21,201 nucleotides of DNA from an uncultured Bacillota bacterium (GTDB lineage: Bacteria; Bacillota; Clostridia; Tissierellales; Tissierellaceae): NCBI GenBank assembly GCA_937951995.1, contig CALGAG010000032.1, positions 1-21,201 of the forward strand, in the 5' to 3' direction. A program made the position numbers and the translations under genes. Shown here piece after piece: positions 8,234 to 16,190 of this stretch; the first letter of the stretch is position 1, and each line of letters opens with the position of its first letter. Below the pieces are notes generated by a model that saw only the letters and a program-made list of their open reading frames with translations, had not been told where the DNA came from and did not search any database.

Positions 8234-8258
8234 AAAAAAGCGCCTCAAGAGAGACGCT
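8234..8258 (-). terminator. Rho-independent terminator of the amino-acid ABC transporter unit
   Basis: In the transcript AGCGTCTC-TCTT-GAGGCGCT forms an 8-bp stem with one G-U pair and a 4-base loop, followed by a run of T (8234-8238 on the minus strand). It lies 26 bases after the ATPase stop codon, just before the eutH promoter, and so separates the two units. Confidence 0.85.
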
Positions 8259-8284
8259 CATTTATGACTTATACTTTGTTTCAG

Positions 8285-9016
8285 CTATACAAGAATCTTT
8301 CTTAGAAAATCCTGTGTCCTTGGATTCCTGGGATTTTCAAAAAGGTCCTTGGGAGATCCCTCCTCCATGATTCTTCCTTCATCCATGAAAATGACCCTGG
8401 AGCCAACCTCCTTGGCAAAGCCCATTTCATGGGTTACAACCACCATGGTCATGCCATCCCTTGCCAGCTCCTTCATAACCTCCAGCACCTCGCCTACCAT
8501 TTCCGGGTCCAAGGCACTTGTAGGTTCGTCAAACAACATTACATCTGGCTCCATTGCCAGGGCCCTTATTATTGCTATCCTCTGCTTCTGACCTCCGGAA
8601 AGCTGATTGGGGTATGTGTTTGCCTTCTCCTCCAGGCCTATCCTCTTAAGAAGACTCATGGCCTTCCTGTCCGCCTCCTCCTTGGTAAGTCCCTTGACCT
8701 GGATGGGTGCCAAGGTTATGTTTTCAAGTACGGTCTTGTGTGGGAAGAGGTTGAACTGCTGGAATACCATGCCCATCTTTTCCCTTTGCCTGTTGACGTC
8801 GTTGTTCTTGTCTGTTATGGATACTCCCTCAAGGATGATCTCTCCACTTGTCGGCTCCTCAAGAAGGTTCAGACACCTTAGGAAGGTACTCTTACCAGAC
8901 CCACTGGGTCCGATCACCACAACAACCTCACCTTCCTGGATGGTCTGGTTGATATCCTTTAAAACGTGGAGATCACCGAATTTCTTGTTTAGATTAATTA
9001 TATTGATCACCGGCAC
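8285..9016 (-). CDS. glnQ: Polar amino-acid ABC transporter ATP-binding protein
   Basis: This 243-residue protein powers uptake through the adjacent permease on the cytoplasmic face of the membrane. All ABC ATPase motifs are present: Walker A GPSGSGKST at 36-44, Q-loop MVFQQFNLFPH at about 83-93, signature LSGGQKQR at 139-146, Walker B VMLFDE at 159-164, D-loop SALD and switch histidine at 196. The length and FQQFNLFPH/THEMGFAKEV phrases are typical of the GlnQ/HisP group (polar amino acids). The start is GTG at 9016, with AAAGGAGG four to five bases upstream and a 23-base overlap with the permease gene. The exact substrate cannot be read from the ATPase. It ends in TAG. Confidence 0.95.
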   Translation of the reverse strand: MPVINIINLNKKFGDLHVLKDINQTIQEGEVVVVIGPSGSGKSTFLRCLNLLEEPTSGEIILEGVSITDKNNDVNRQREKMGMVFQQFNLFPHKTVLENITLAPIQVKGLTKEEADRKAMSLLKRIGLEEKANTYPNQLSGGQKQRIAIIRALAMEPDVMLFDEPTSALDPEMVGEVLEVMKELARDGMTMVVVTHEMGFAKEVGSRVIFMDEGRIMEEGSPKDLFENPRNPRTQDFLRKILV

Positions 9017-9665
9017 GTAACCTCCTTTCGAAAATACCCAAGAGTTTGGATAGGGTAAAAGTTATGATGAAATATATTATTGCCGCGTAGAACAATGGGA
9101 TAAATGGTCTGTAGGTTATCCCCCTTAATGTGTCTGCATTGTACATTATGTCATGTATTCCAATTACAGATATGATTGCCGATTCCTTGATCAGGACTAT
9201 GAACTCATTGCCCAGGGCAGGAAGGATGTTCTTGAAAGCCTGTGGGATGATGATGAACCGCATTGCCATGCCATGGGTCATTCCCAGGGATCTGGCCGCC
9301 TCCATCTGGCCCCTGTCAATGGATAGGATTCCCGCCCTTATTATTTCTGCAACATAAGCTGCACTGTTTAAGAGGACAGCTACTGTTCCCAGGGCGATTC
9401 TGCTCATATTAAATGGCAGAAACATTGGGAATCCGTAGTAGACAATAAAAAGCTGCACAAGCAGTGGGGTTCCACGTACCACCTCTATGTAGGCAGTGGA
9501 CAGTCCCTTTGCAATCTTGTTGTTTGAAAGCTTCATCAGGCTTAGGACCACGCCGACCATGGTTCCGAAGACCACTCCAAAGAAGCTGACGCTAAGGGTT
9601 ACTCCGGTACCCCTTAAAAAATATTTGTAGTATTGCGCTATAAATTCCAGATCGAAGATTCCCAA
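8994..9665 (-). CDS. Polar amino-acid ABC transporter permease (HisM/GlnP type)
   Basis: This 223-residue integral membrane protein forms the transmembrane channel with the ATPase encoded next to it. It shows the family order of spans and the EAA-loop consensus around SIDRGQMEAARSLGMTHGMAMRFIIIPQAFKNILPALGNEFI (split here across about residues 113-155), preceded by the conserved VEVVRGTPLLVQLFIVYYG-like segment (EVVRGTPLLVQLFIVYYG). The start is TTG at 9665, seven bases after AAGGAGG. A tempting ATG five bases nearer the ribosome binding site (9670) is out of frame and reaches a stop within a dozen codons. It follows the binding protein after a terminator-like hairpin and overlaps the ATPase gene by 23 bases. 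Confidence 0.95.
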   Translation of the reverse strand: MGIFDLEFIAQYYKYFLRGTGVTLSVSFFGVVFGTMVGVVLSLMKLSNNKIAKGLSTAYIEVVRGTPLLVQLFIVYYGFPMFLPFNMSRIALGTVAVLLNSAAYVAEIIRAGILSIDRGQMEAARSLGMTHGMAMRFIIIPQAFKNILPALGNEFIVLIKESAIISVIGIHDIMYNADTLRGITYRPFIPLFYAAIIYFIITFTLSKLLGIFERRLRAGDQYN

Positions 9666-9703
9666 TTCATTTCCTCCTTATGGGATACGCCCGCTTTTTC
9701 CTA

Positions 9704-9739
9704 ATAGAAAAGGCAAAAGAAAGCGAACTCTCTTTTGCC
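9704..9739 (-). terminator. Internal terminator/stabilising hairpin between binding protein and permease genes
   Basis: GGCAAAAGAGAG-TTCG-CTTTCTTTTGCC (9712-9739) is a 12-bp stem with one G-T pair and a stable TTCG tetraloop, followed by TTTTCTAT. It starts 10 bases after the binding protein stop codon. Such intercistronic hairpins are known to reduce read-through or protect the upstream mRNA, giving more binding protein than permease and ATPase. Confidence 0.85.
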
Positions 9740-9749
9740 GGGGAATATC

Positions 9750-10550
9750 TTATTCTTCTGCCAATGCCGTTGCATCAGCGATAAATTTCTCAATCATGCC
9801 TTCGTCCATTAGATTTTGAAGCACCTTGTCAATCTCCTGAACCAAATCGTCGTTTCCTTTGTTGATTGCTACAGCAACTCCATCCTCCTGACCTAGGATC
9901 TCTTCTGCCAGGAAAAGGTCATCATTTTGATTTACATAGGCCTTGGCAACCGGTTCAACCAGTATGACTCCGTCGACCTTTCCGTTCTTCAGTTCAAGAA
10001 CCAGGTCGGTAATCTTGCTCAAACCTACGTATTCTGCAGAGGCAAACTTATCAAGAGCTATTGCTTCCTGAATGGTTGACTTCTGAGCCCCTATCTTCAA
10101 TCCGTCAAAATCTGCCGGAGTCTTTAGGGTTTCAGCATCCTCTACCTTAACGATCATTCTTTGCTGTGCCTGATAATACGGTATTGAAAAGTCAACGGAT
10201 TCCTTTCTCTCCTCGTTTGCAACCATTCCAGCGATTATGAAATCGATGTCGTTAGTCACAAGTGCAGGTAAAAGTCCTTCGAATTTCATGTCCACTATTT
10301 CCAGTTCCACTCCAAGCTCTTCAGCTATTGCCTTGGCAATTTCAATGTCAAAGCCTACAATCTGGTCCTGACCATCAATTTCCTTGTGGAACTCATAGGG
10401 TGGATAGTCTGCAGCAGTACCAAGTACAATCTTACCCTCTGACTTGATCTGGTCCACCTTGGAAGTGGCCTCTGAGGCTCCTGAGGTGCAGCCTGCCAAT
10501 AAACCTACCATCATTACCATTGTCAACATAAGTGCTATAATTTTTTTCAT
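9750..10550 (-). CDS. Amino-acid ABC transporter substrate-binding lipoprotein (family 3)
   Basis: This 266-residue protein is the extracellular receptor of the importer. A lipoprotein signal peptide ends at LLAGC with Cys21 as the lipidated residue. The mature part is a two-lobe family-3 solute-binding protein, with GTAADYPPYEF, VGFDIEIAKAIAEELGV, FEGLLPALVTNDIDFIIAGM, FSIPYYQAQQRMIV, IGAQKSTIQEA and the lobe-2 segment NGKVDGVILVEP. These features fit polar or basic amino acids (glutamine, arginine, histidine, cystine are all possible). The ATG at 10550 has AGGAGG eight bases upstream. It is the first full-size gene of the unit and is followed by a hairpin terminator. Confidence 0.95.
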   Translation of the reverse strand: MKKIIALMLTMVMMVGLLAGCTSGASEATSKVDQIKSEGKIVLGTAADYPPYEFHKEIDGQDQIVGFDIEIAKAIAEELGVELEIVDMKFEGLLPALVTNDIDFIIAGMVANEERKESVDFSIPYYQAQQRMIVKVEDAETLKTPADFDGLKIGAQKSTIQEAIALDKFASAEYVGLSKITDLVLELKNGKVDGVILVEPVAKAYVNQNDDLFLAEEILGQEDGVAVAINKGNDDLVQEIDKVLQNLMDEGMIEKFIADATALAEE

Positions 10551-10584
10551 TTTTTATTCCTCCTATTATTTTAGTTTTCTTGGA

Positions 10585-10680
10585 TTATAATAGTGAGGAA
10601 CTCCTTAGCCCTTTGGAAGTCTTGTCCATGTTTAGTGAACCAAACTTCCGTTGGCTCTTGATCTGATTAAATTTATCCAT
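10585..10680 (-). CDS. Candidate small ORF (31 codons) in the ABC transporter leader
   Basis: The frame reads MDKFNQIKSQRKFGSLNMDK and then 11 more residues to a TAA at 10585-10587; an adjacent in-frame TTG at 10683 would add one residue. A full-strength ribosome binding site AAGGAGGT (10691-10698) lies seven bases before the TTG and ten before the ATG. It sits between a good promoter and the binding protein gene. The predicted peptide is basic (about seven Lys/Arg to two Asp), with no signal peptide and no family I recognise. It could be a leader peptide, a small functional protein, or a chance ORF. The sequences flanking its start (TCTTGAT and ATCAAGA) can pair and might occlude it. Confidence 0.42.
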   Translation of the reverse strand: MDKFNQIKSQRKFGSLNMDKTSKGLRSSSLL

Positions 10681-10716
10681 CAAGATTAAGACCTCCTTTA
10701 TTGAATTTTGTTTTTA

Positions 10717-10731
10717 AATATGAAACATATT
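10717..10731. promoter_or_regulatory. Perfect 15-bp dyad at the ABC transporter transcription start, candidate operator
   Basis: AATATG-AAA-CATATT is a perfect 6-bp inverted repeat with a 3-base centre that overlaps the last bases of the -10 box and the predicted start. That is the classic place for a repressor. I do not recognise it as a site of a named regulator. Confidence 0.5.
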
Positions 10732-10757
10732 ATATTCTTTTAATTCTGATAATGCAA
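10729..10757 (-). promoter_or_regulatory. Promoter for the amino-acid ABC transporter unit
   Basis: A perfect TATAAT (10729-10734) lies 17 bases from TTGCAT (10752-10757) on the minus strand. The predicted start is near 10722, giving a leader of about 170 bases that includes the candidate small ORF. The -35 box begins only 12 bases after the stop codon of the HMCES gene. Confidence 0.7.
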
Positions 10758-10780
10758 GAAAAACTTCATTAAGTTTGCAT
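10758..10780 (-). terminator. Weak AT-rich hairpin at the end of the HMCES gene
   Basis: In the transcript AAACTT-AATG-AAGTTTTTC forms a 6-bp, mostly A-T stem containing the TAA stop, followed by TTC. It could slow or partly end the SOS unit, but it is low in GC, so much read-through into the ABC transporter unit is likely. Confidence 0.25.
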
Positions 10781-11359
10781 AATATTTAGTTTTTGCCCTG
10801 TAGGAACCAGCAATCCCTTCAATTGATCCAGGTTTGCATTGCTGGTGTTCAGCCAGGCATCCTCATCCTCCGGCTTCAGTATGACCGGCATCCTGTCGTG
10901 GATGTGGTCCATCTGATCATTTGCAGAAATTGTGATTATTGTATAGGCTTCAAATGTCTTTCCTTCCTTGTCCTTGAACATGCTTACCAGCCCTGCCATT
11001 GAGAATATCCTCTGTCCCTCAAGGGAAATCCTTCGTTTGATTTTCCCATCCTCTGACTTCTCCCACTCAAAAAAACTTGTGGCGGGAACTATGCACCTGC
11101 TGGTGAAGAAGGCCTTGCTGAAGGTGGGCTTCTGGTGAACAGTCTCCCCTCTTGCATTTATCAGTGGTCTCTTGGCGTAATGGGGTGAAAATCCCCAAAC
11201 TGCCGACCTGATTTCCCTCTGGTCCCGGTCAACAACTATGGCCTGGGTATTGGTGGGGTAAATCTCTTTTGAGCCACTGATTTCACGTTCTGCAATAATC
11301 GCCTTGTACCTTTCGATCAATTCATCTATGTCCGCATCCAGGGCATATCTACCACACAT
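10769..11359 (-). CDS. SOS response-associated peptidase, HMCES/YedK family abasic-site protein
   Basis: The 196-residue protein belongs to the SRAP family, which binds abasic sites in single-stranded DNA and forms a thiazolidine crosslink through the N-terminal Cys after Met removal. The key residues are all there: Cys2 in MCGRYAL, Asn68 in INARGETV, Glu98 in SFFEW, and His154 in HDRMPVIL. Phrases such as AVWGFSPHYAK and CIVPATSFFEW are family hallmarks. The ATG at 11359 is fixed by the need for Cys2 and by AGGAGG six bases upstream. It starts 13 bases after uvrA, with its ribosome binding site adjoining the uvrA stop region, so it is very probably transcribed with uvrB-uvrA from the LexA-controlled promoter. 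Confidence 0.94.
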   Translation of the reverse strand: MCGRYALDADIDELIERYKAIIAEREISGSKEIYPTNTQAIVVDRDQREIRSAVWGFSPHYAKRPLINARGETVHQKPTFSKAFFTSRCIVPATSFFEWEKSEDGKIKRRISLEGQRIFSMAGLVSMFKDKEGKTFEAYTIITISANDQMDHIHDRMPVILKPEDEDAWLNTSNANLDQLKGLLVPTGQKLNIMQT

Positions 11360-11372
11360 ACTCTCCCTCCTC

Positions 11373-14198
11373 TCAAGACAATATCTTCTTGAGGAATTGG
11401 CCAGTGTAGGATTTCTGACACTGACTTACCTCCTCTGGCGTACCGGTTGCAACCACATAGCCTCCCTTGTCCCCTCCTTCAGGCCCAAGGTCTATGATAT
11501 GGTCTGCCGTCTTTATTACATCCAGGTTGTGCTCGATTATGATGACTGTATTGTCACCCTCTACAAGCTGATTCAGCACCTTCACCAACTTGTGTATATC
11601 AGCGGAATGAAGGCCTGTTGTAGGCTCGTCAAGAATATAGACTGTCTTTCCGGTGGCCCTTTTGGACAACTCCGTTGCCAGCTTGACCCTTTGGGCCTCA
11701 CCACCTGAAAGCTCCGTTGACGGCTGGCCAATTTTTATATACCCAAGCCCCACATCATACAGGGTTTCCAGCTTTCTCCTGATCTTTGGAAGGTTCTTGA
11801 AGAACTCAACACCTTCCTCAACAGTCATGTCTAGTACATCTGAAATGGTCTTTCCCTTGTACTTGACCTGAAGGGTCTCCCTGTTGTACCTCTTGCCCTT
11901 GCAGACCTCACAGGGAACGTAAACGTCCGGAAGAAAATGCATCTCTACCTTGAGTATTCCATCTCCCTTGCAGGCTTCACACCTTCCACCCTTTACGTTG
12001 AAGCTGAACCTTCCCTTCTTGTAGCCCCTCATCTTGGCTTCATTGGTCATGGCAAACACATCCCTGATTTGGTCAAAAACTCCCGTATAGGTTGCAGGAT
12101 TTGACCTTGGAGTCCTTCCGATCGGTTTCTGGTCAATTTCGATAACCTTGTCCAGGTACTCCAAGCCCAGCATTTCCCTGTGCCTTCCAGGACGTACCTT
12201 GGCCCTATTCAGGTTGGTTGCCAAGTTCTTGTAGATTATTTCATTTACAAGCGAACTCTTCCCCGAGCCCGAAACTCCAGTTATGCAGGTCATAATTCCA
12301 AGGGGTATCTTCACGTCTATATCCTTTAGGTTGTTTACCTGGGCTCCCTTGACCTCCAACCATTTCCCATTGGTGGGCTTTCTTGTCTCAGGGACCTCTA
12401 TCTTCAGCTTTCCTGACAGGTATTTCCCGGTAATTGACCTTGGATTGTTCATGATATCCCTAGCCGTACCCTGGGCAATTATCTCCCCACCGTGTATTCC
12501 CGCTCCAGGGCCGATGTCCACAATATGGTCTGCCATATGCATGGTGTCCTCGTCATGCTCCACAACAATAAGGGTGTTTCCTATATCGGTAAGTTCCCTC
12601 AGTGCTGCCAAAAGCTTGCTGTTGTCTCTTTGGTGGAGGCCTATGCTGGGCTCATCAAGGACATAAACCACTCCAACAAGACTGGACCCAATCTGGGTTG
12701 CCAGCCTTATCCTCTGGGATTCCCCACCTGATAGGGTACCAGCCATCCTTGACAGTGTCAGGTACTCAAGGCCTACATTTTTAAGGAAAAGCAGCCTCTC
12801 CTTGACCTCCTTCAGGATTTGTTCCCCTATGATCTGCTGTTTTTCGGTCAGTTCAATATGCTCAAAAAACTCCAAGGACTTAACCACGGGCAAATCGGTG
12901 ACCTCGGCAATATTCAAGCCATTTATCCTTATGGAAAGGACCTCATCCTTCAACCTTTTGCCACCACATGCAGAGCATGGACTTTCGGCCATGTACTCAT
13001 CCAGCTTATTTCTCATATAGTCTGAGTGGGTTTCCTTATACCTTCTCTCCAGGTTGTTAAGAACTCCTTCAAACTTGCCCTCGTATTCCCTTTTTCCTGA
13101 ATCGTCGAAATGACTGAGAAAGGCAAATTTTATCTTCCTTTTTGTTCCGTATAGAAGCTCATCCATGAACTTTTGGGGAGCTTCAGTCAATGGTTTGTCC
13201 AGATCAAAGCCATTGTCCTTTGCCAATGTCTTGAATATCTGATAATAGTAGGTGTCCTCATTTATGTTGCCATAGGGGACCAGACCACCCTCATTTATGC
13301 TTAAGTTCCTATTTGGAATCACAAGGTCCACATCTATCTCCTTGTGGAAACCCAGCCCATTACAAACTGGACACATGCCGAAGGGGCTGTTGAATGAGAA
13401 CATCCTGGGCGAAATCTCTTCAATGGAGATGTTGCAGTCGGGACATGAAAGCTTCTGACTGAAGGTGAGTCTCTCTCCGTCTATCACATGGATATTCAGG
13501 AGCCCTTCCCCAAGCTTTAAGGCTGCCTCTATGGAATCGGACAGCCTTCCCTCGATTCCCTCTCTGACAATAAGCCTATCCACCACAACCTCCAGGGTGT
13601 GATGCTTATTCTTGTCCAGTTTTATGTCATCATCCAGGTCGACAACTTCGCCATCAATCATCATCCTGACAAAACCATCTTTCCTTATCTGATTGATAAG
13701 CTTGGTGTGTTCTCCCTTCTTACCTCTTATTACAGGTGCCAGTACCTGTATTTTTGTCCTTTCAGGCAGGTCCATAACATGGTCCACCATCTGGTCAACG
13801 GTCTGGCTAGTGATTTCCTTACCGCAATGTGGACAGTATGGAGTACCTATCCTGGCAAAAAGAAGTCTCAGGTAGTCATAGATCTCTGTGACAGTACCAA
13901 CCGTGGACCTTGGATTTCTGGATGTTGTTTTCTGGTCAATGGATATGGACGGGGAAAGTCCCTCGATGTACTCCACATCAGGCTTGTCCATCTGGCCGAG
14001 AAACTGTCTTGCATAGCTTGACAGGGACTCCACATATCTCCTCTGGCCCTCGGCGTAGATTGTGTCAAAGGCAAGAGAAGACTTCCCCGACCCGCTCAAT
14101 CCAGTGAAAACTATAAATTTATCTCTGGGAAGCTCAAGGCTGACATTCTTTAGATTGTGAACCTTTGCTCCCTTTATTACTATGGTGTTTTTTGCCAT
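11373..14198 (-). CDS. uvrA: Excinuclease ABC subunit A
   Basis: UvrA is the damage-recognition ATPase of nucleotide excision repair; a dimer loads UvrB on damaged DNA. The 941-residue product has two ABC modules: Walker A GLSGSGKSS (33-41) and a second GVSGSGKSSL, signatures LSGGESQRIRLA and LSGGEAQRVKLA, Walker B VVYVLDEPSIGLH and VYILDEPTTGLH. Zinc-binding Cys pairs are visible at CPDC/CPVC in the first insertion and CEAC/CEVC in the second, plus CPHC near residue 120. An in-frame ATG six codons upstream (14216) lies within uvrB; homologues begin at the MAKNTIVIKGA-type start, so 14198 is preferred, although GGAGG is then 11 bases away. The gap to the uvrB stop is one base, which points to coupled translation. 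The gene is intact, in contrast to uvrC. Confidence 0.96.
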   Translation of the reverse strand: MAKNTIVIKGAKVHNLKNVSLELPRDKFIVFTGLSGSGKSSLAFDTIYAEGQRRYVESLSSYARQFLGQMDKPDVEYIEGLSPSISIDQKTTSRNPRSTVGTVTEIYDYLRLLFARIGTPYCPHCGKEITSQTVDQMVDHVMDLPERTKIQVLAPVIRGKKGEHTKLINQIRKDGFVRMMIDGEVVDLDDDIKLDKNKHHTLEVVVDRLIVREGIEGRLSDSIEAALKLGEGLLNIHVIDGERLTFSQKLSCPDCNISIEEISPRMFSFNSPFGMCPVCNGLGFHKEIDVDLVIPNRNLSINEGGLVPYGNINEDTYYYQIFKTLAKDNGFDLDKPLTEAPQKFMDELLYGTKRKIKFAFLSHFDDSGKREYEGKFEGVLNNLERRYKETHSDYMRNKLDEYMAESPCSACGGKRLKDEVLSIRINGLNIAEVTDLPVVKSLEFFEHIELTEKQQIIGEQILKEVKERLLFLKNVGLEYLTLSRMAGTLSGGESQRIRLATQIGSSLVGVVYVLDEPSIGLHQRDNSKLLAALRELTDIGNTLIVVEHDEDTMHMADHIVDIGPGAGIHGGEIIAQGTARDIMNNPRSITGKYLSGKLKIEVPETRKPTNGKWLEVKGAQVNNLKDIDVKIPLGIMTCITGVSGSGKSSLVNEIIYKNLATNLNRAKVRPGRHREMLGLEYLDKVIEIDQKPIGRTPRSNPATYTGVFDQIRDVFAMTNEAKMRGYKKGRFSFNVKGGRCEACKGDGILKVEMHFLPDVYVPCEVCKGKRYNRETLQVKYKGKTISDVLDMTVEEGVEFFKNLPKIRRKLETLYDVGLGYIKIGQPSTELSGGEAQRVKLATELSKRATGKTVYILDEPTTGLHSADIHKLVKVLNQLVEGDNTVIIIEHNLDVIKTADHIIDLGPEGGDKGGYVVATGTPEEVSQCQKSYTGQFLKKILS

Positions 14199-14199
14199 T

Positions 14200-16173
14200 T
14201 CAACTCTTTCCTCCATACCTCTTCTTCATTTGAATTATCTTGTCCCTCAGCTCGGCAGCCCTTTCAAACTCCAGGGACTCCGCTGCCTGAAGCATTGCAC
14301 TTTCCATACCCAGCACAATTGCATGGAGCTCCTCCGCTGACAGGTCCTCGTCGTATTCTATCTGGTCTTCCGCCACAAGGGTGGCTTCAATTATGTTTCT
14401 TACATCCTTGACAATAGATTTAGGTGTGATTCCGTGCTCCTGATTGAAATCCGCCTGGATTTTTCTACGTCTTTCAGTCTCGTCGATTGCCCGTCTCATG
14501 GACCCCGTAATCTTGTCAGCATACATTATAACCTTTCCTTCAAGATGTCTTGCGGCCCTACCTATTGTCTGAATCATTGATGTCTCACTTCTCAGGAAGC
14601 CCTCCTTGTCGGCATCCAAAATGGCAACCAGTGAAACCTCCGGAAGGTCAAGACCCTCACGGAGAAGGTTTATCCCTACCAGGACGTCGTACTTGCCCAG
14701 TCTCAGGTCCCTAATTATCTCCATCCTTTCAATGGTGTCCACATCGGAGTGGAGGTAGGTTACCTTGATTCCAACCTCCTTGAAATAATCCGTCAAATCC
14801 TCAGCCATCCTTTTGGTCAGGGTTGTAACAAGGGTTCTCTCCCCCCTGGCTGACACTCTCCTGATTTCAGCAAGAAGGTCATCGATCTGGTGCTCTGTGG
14901 GTCTCACCTCTATGACGGGATCCAACAAACCAGTAGGTCGGATGATCTGCTCCACTATCTGCTCTGTCCTCTCCATCTCATAGGGTCCTGGAGTTGCAGA
15001 TGTATAGATTATCTGATTGACCATCTTTTCAAACTCGTCAAACCTCAGTGGCCTGTTGTCCAGGGCTGATGGAAGCCTGAATCCGTAATCCACCAGGGTG
15101 GTCTTCCTGGACCTGTCTCCGGCGTACATCCCACCTATTTGAGGCACTGTAACGTGTGACTCATCCACGATGATAAGGAAATCGTCCGGGAAGTAGTCTA
15201 TCAGTGTGTATGGCTTGCTTCCAGCTGGTCTGTCGCTCAGATGTCTGGAATAGTTCTCAATACCTGAGCAGAAGCCCATTTCCCTTAACATTTCCAGGTC
15301 GTACCTGGTTCTTTGCTCAAGTCTTTGAGCCTCCACAAGCTTGTCCTTGTCCCTCAGTTCCCTAAGCCTATCCTCAAGCTCCTCCTCTATTCTGACGATT
15401 GCTTTTTCCACCTTTTCAGAGGTTGTTGCGAAGTGGGAAGCCGGAAAAATTGAAACGTGGTTCCTATAGCCAACCACCTCACCTGTTATATGGTTCACCT
15501 CGGTTATCCTATCTATTTCATCCCCGAAAAATTCAACCCTAAGGGTGTTTTCCGATGAGGATGCGGGGAAAATCTCCAACACATCCCCCCTTACCCTAAA
15601 GGTTCCCCTTTCAAAGTTGATGTCATTTCTCACATACTGAATATCCACCAGCTTTCTCATGATCTGGTCCCTATCCTTGATCATGCCCGGTCGCAGTGAA
15701 ACCACAAGATTTTCGTAGTCAATGGGGTCTCCTAAACCGTATATGCATGAAACTGAAGCAACTATAATCACATCCCTTCTTTCAAAGAGAGACATGGTGG
15801 CTGAGTGCCTAAGCTTGTCTATTTCATCATTTATGGATGAATCCTTTTCAATGTATGTGTCTGTCTGGGGCACATAGGCCTCAGGTTGATAGTAGTCATA
15901 GTAGCTTACAAAATATTCAACGGCATTGTCTGGAAAGAATTCCTTGAACTCACTTGCCAGCTGGTAGGCCAGGGTCTTGTTGTGGGCTATCACTAGAGTT
16001 GGTTTTTGAACCCTCTCAATTACATTTGCCATGGTAAAGGTCTTTCCCGATCCTGTAACTCCCAGAAGCACCTGGTGTTTGTTGCCTTCCTCCAAGCCCT
16101 TGACCAATGACTTTATTGCCTCTGGCTGATCACCAGTGGGCTTGTATGATGATTCTATCCTAAATTCATTCAT
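14200..16173 (-). CDS. uvrB: Excinuclease ABC subunit B
   Basis: UvrB is the helicase-like damage verifier that UvrA loads and UvrC cuts beside. The 657-residue protein is full length and intact. Visible landmarks are Walker A LLGVTGSGKTFT near the N-terminus, the damage-probing beta-hairpin DYYQPEAYVPQTDTYIEK, the motif II sequence IIVDESH, helicase motif VGINLLREGLDLPEVSLV, QTIGRAARH, and the C-terminal UVR motif AAESLEFERAAELRDKI that contacts UvrC. ATG at 16173 has GAGGTGG five bases upstream. A LexA box lies 18 bases before the start, so the gene is expected to be induced by DNA damage. It leads the uvrB-uvrA-HMCES unit. Confidence 0.97.
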   Translation of the reverse strand: MNEFRIESSYKPTGDQPEAIKSLVKGLEEGNKHQVLLGVTGSGKTFTMANVIERVQKPTLVIAHNKTLAYQLASEFKEFFPDNAVEYFVSYYDYYQPEAYVPQTDTYIEKDSSINDEIDKLRHSATMSLFERRDVIIVASVSCIYGLGDPIDYENLVVSLRPGMIKDRDQIMRKLVDIQYVRNDINFERGTFRVRGDVLEIFPASSSENTLRVEFFGDEIDRITEVNHITGEVVGYRNHVSIFPASHFATTSEKVEKAIVRIEEELEDRLRELRDKDKLVEAQRLEQRTRYDLEMLREMGFCSGIENYSRHLSDRPAGSKPYTLIDYFPDDFLIIVDESHVTVPQIGGMYAGDRSRKTTLVDYGFRLPSALDNRPLRFDEFEKMVNQIIYTSATPGPYEMERTEQIVEQIIRPTGLLDPVIEVRPTEHQIDDLLAEIRRVSARGERTLVTTLTKRMAEDLTDYFKEVGIKVTYLHSDVDTIERMEIIRDLRLGKYDVLVGINLLREGLDLPEVSLVAILDADKEGFLRSETSMIQTIGRAARHLEGKVIMYADKITGSMRRAIDETERRRKIQADFNQEHGITPKSIVKDVRNIIEATLVAEDQIEYDEDLSAEELHAIVLGMESAMLQAAESLEFERAAELRDKIIQMKKRYGGKS

Positions 16174-16190
16174 AAATCCACCTCATTCCT

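Noticed and set aside
10551..10730. Known riboswitch or T-box in the ABC transporter leader
   Set aside because: No T-box AGGGTGG-type sequence, no terminator with T-tract, and no aptamer core that I recognise.
13599..14021. Long plus-strand frames inside uvrA and other genes
   Set aside because: They are antisense shadows with no ribosome binding site or recognisable protein family, and overlap well-supported genes.
14199..14216. Upstream ATG start for uvrA overlapping uvrB
   Set aside because: It adds six residues not typical of UvrA, and its AGAGG is only one base from the ATG; the ATG at 14198 gives the standard N-terminus.
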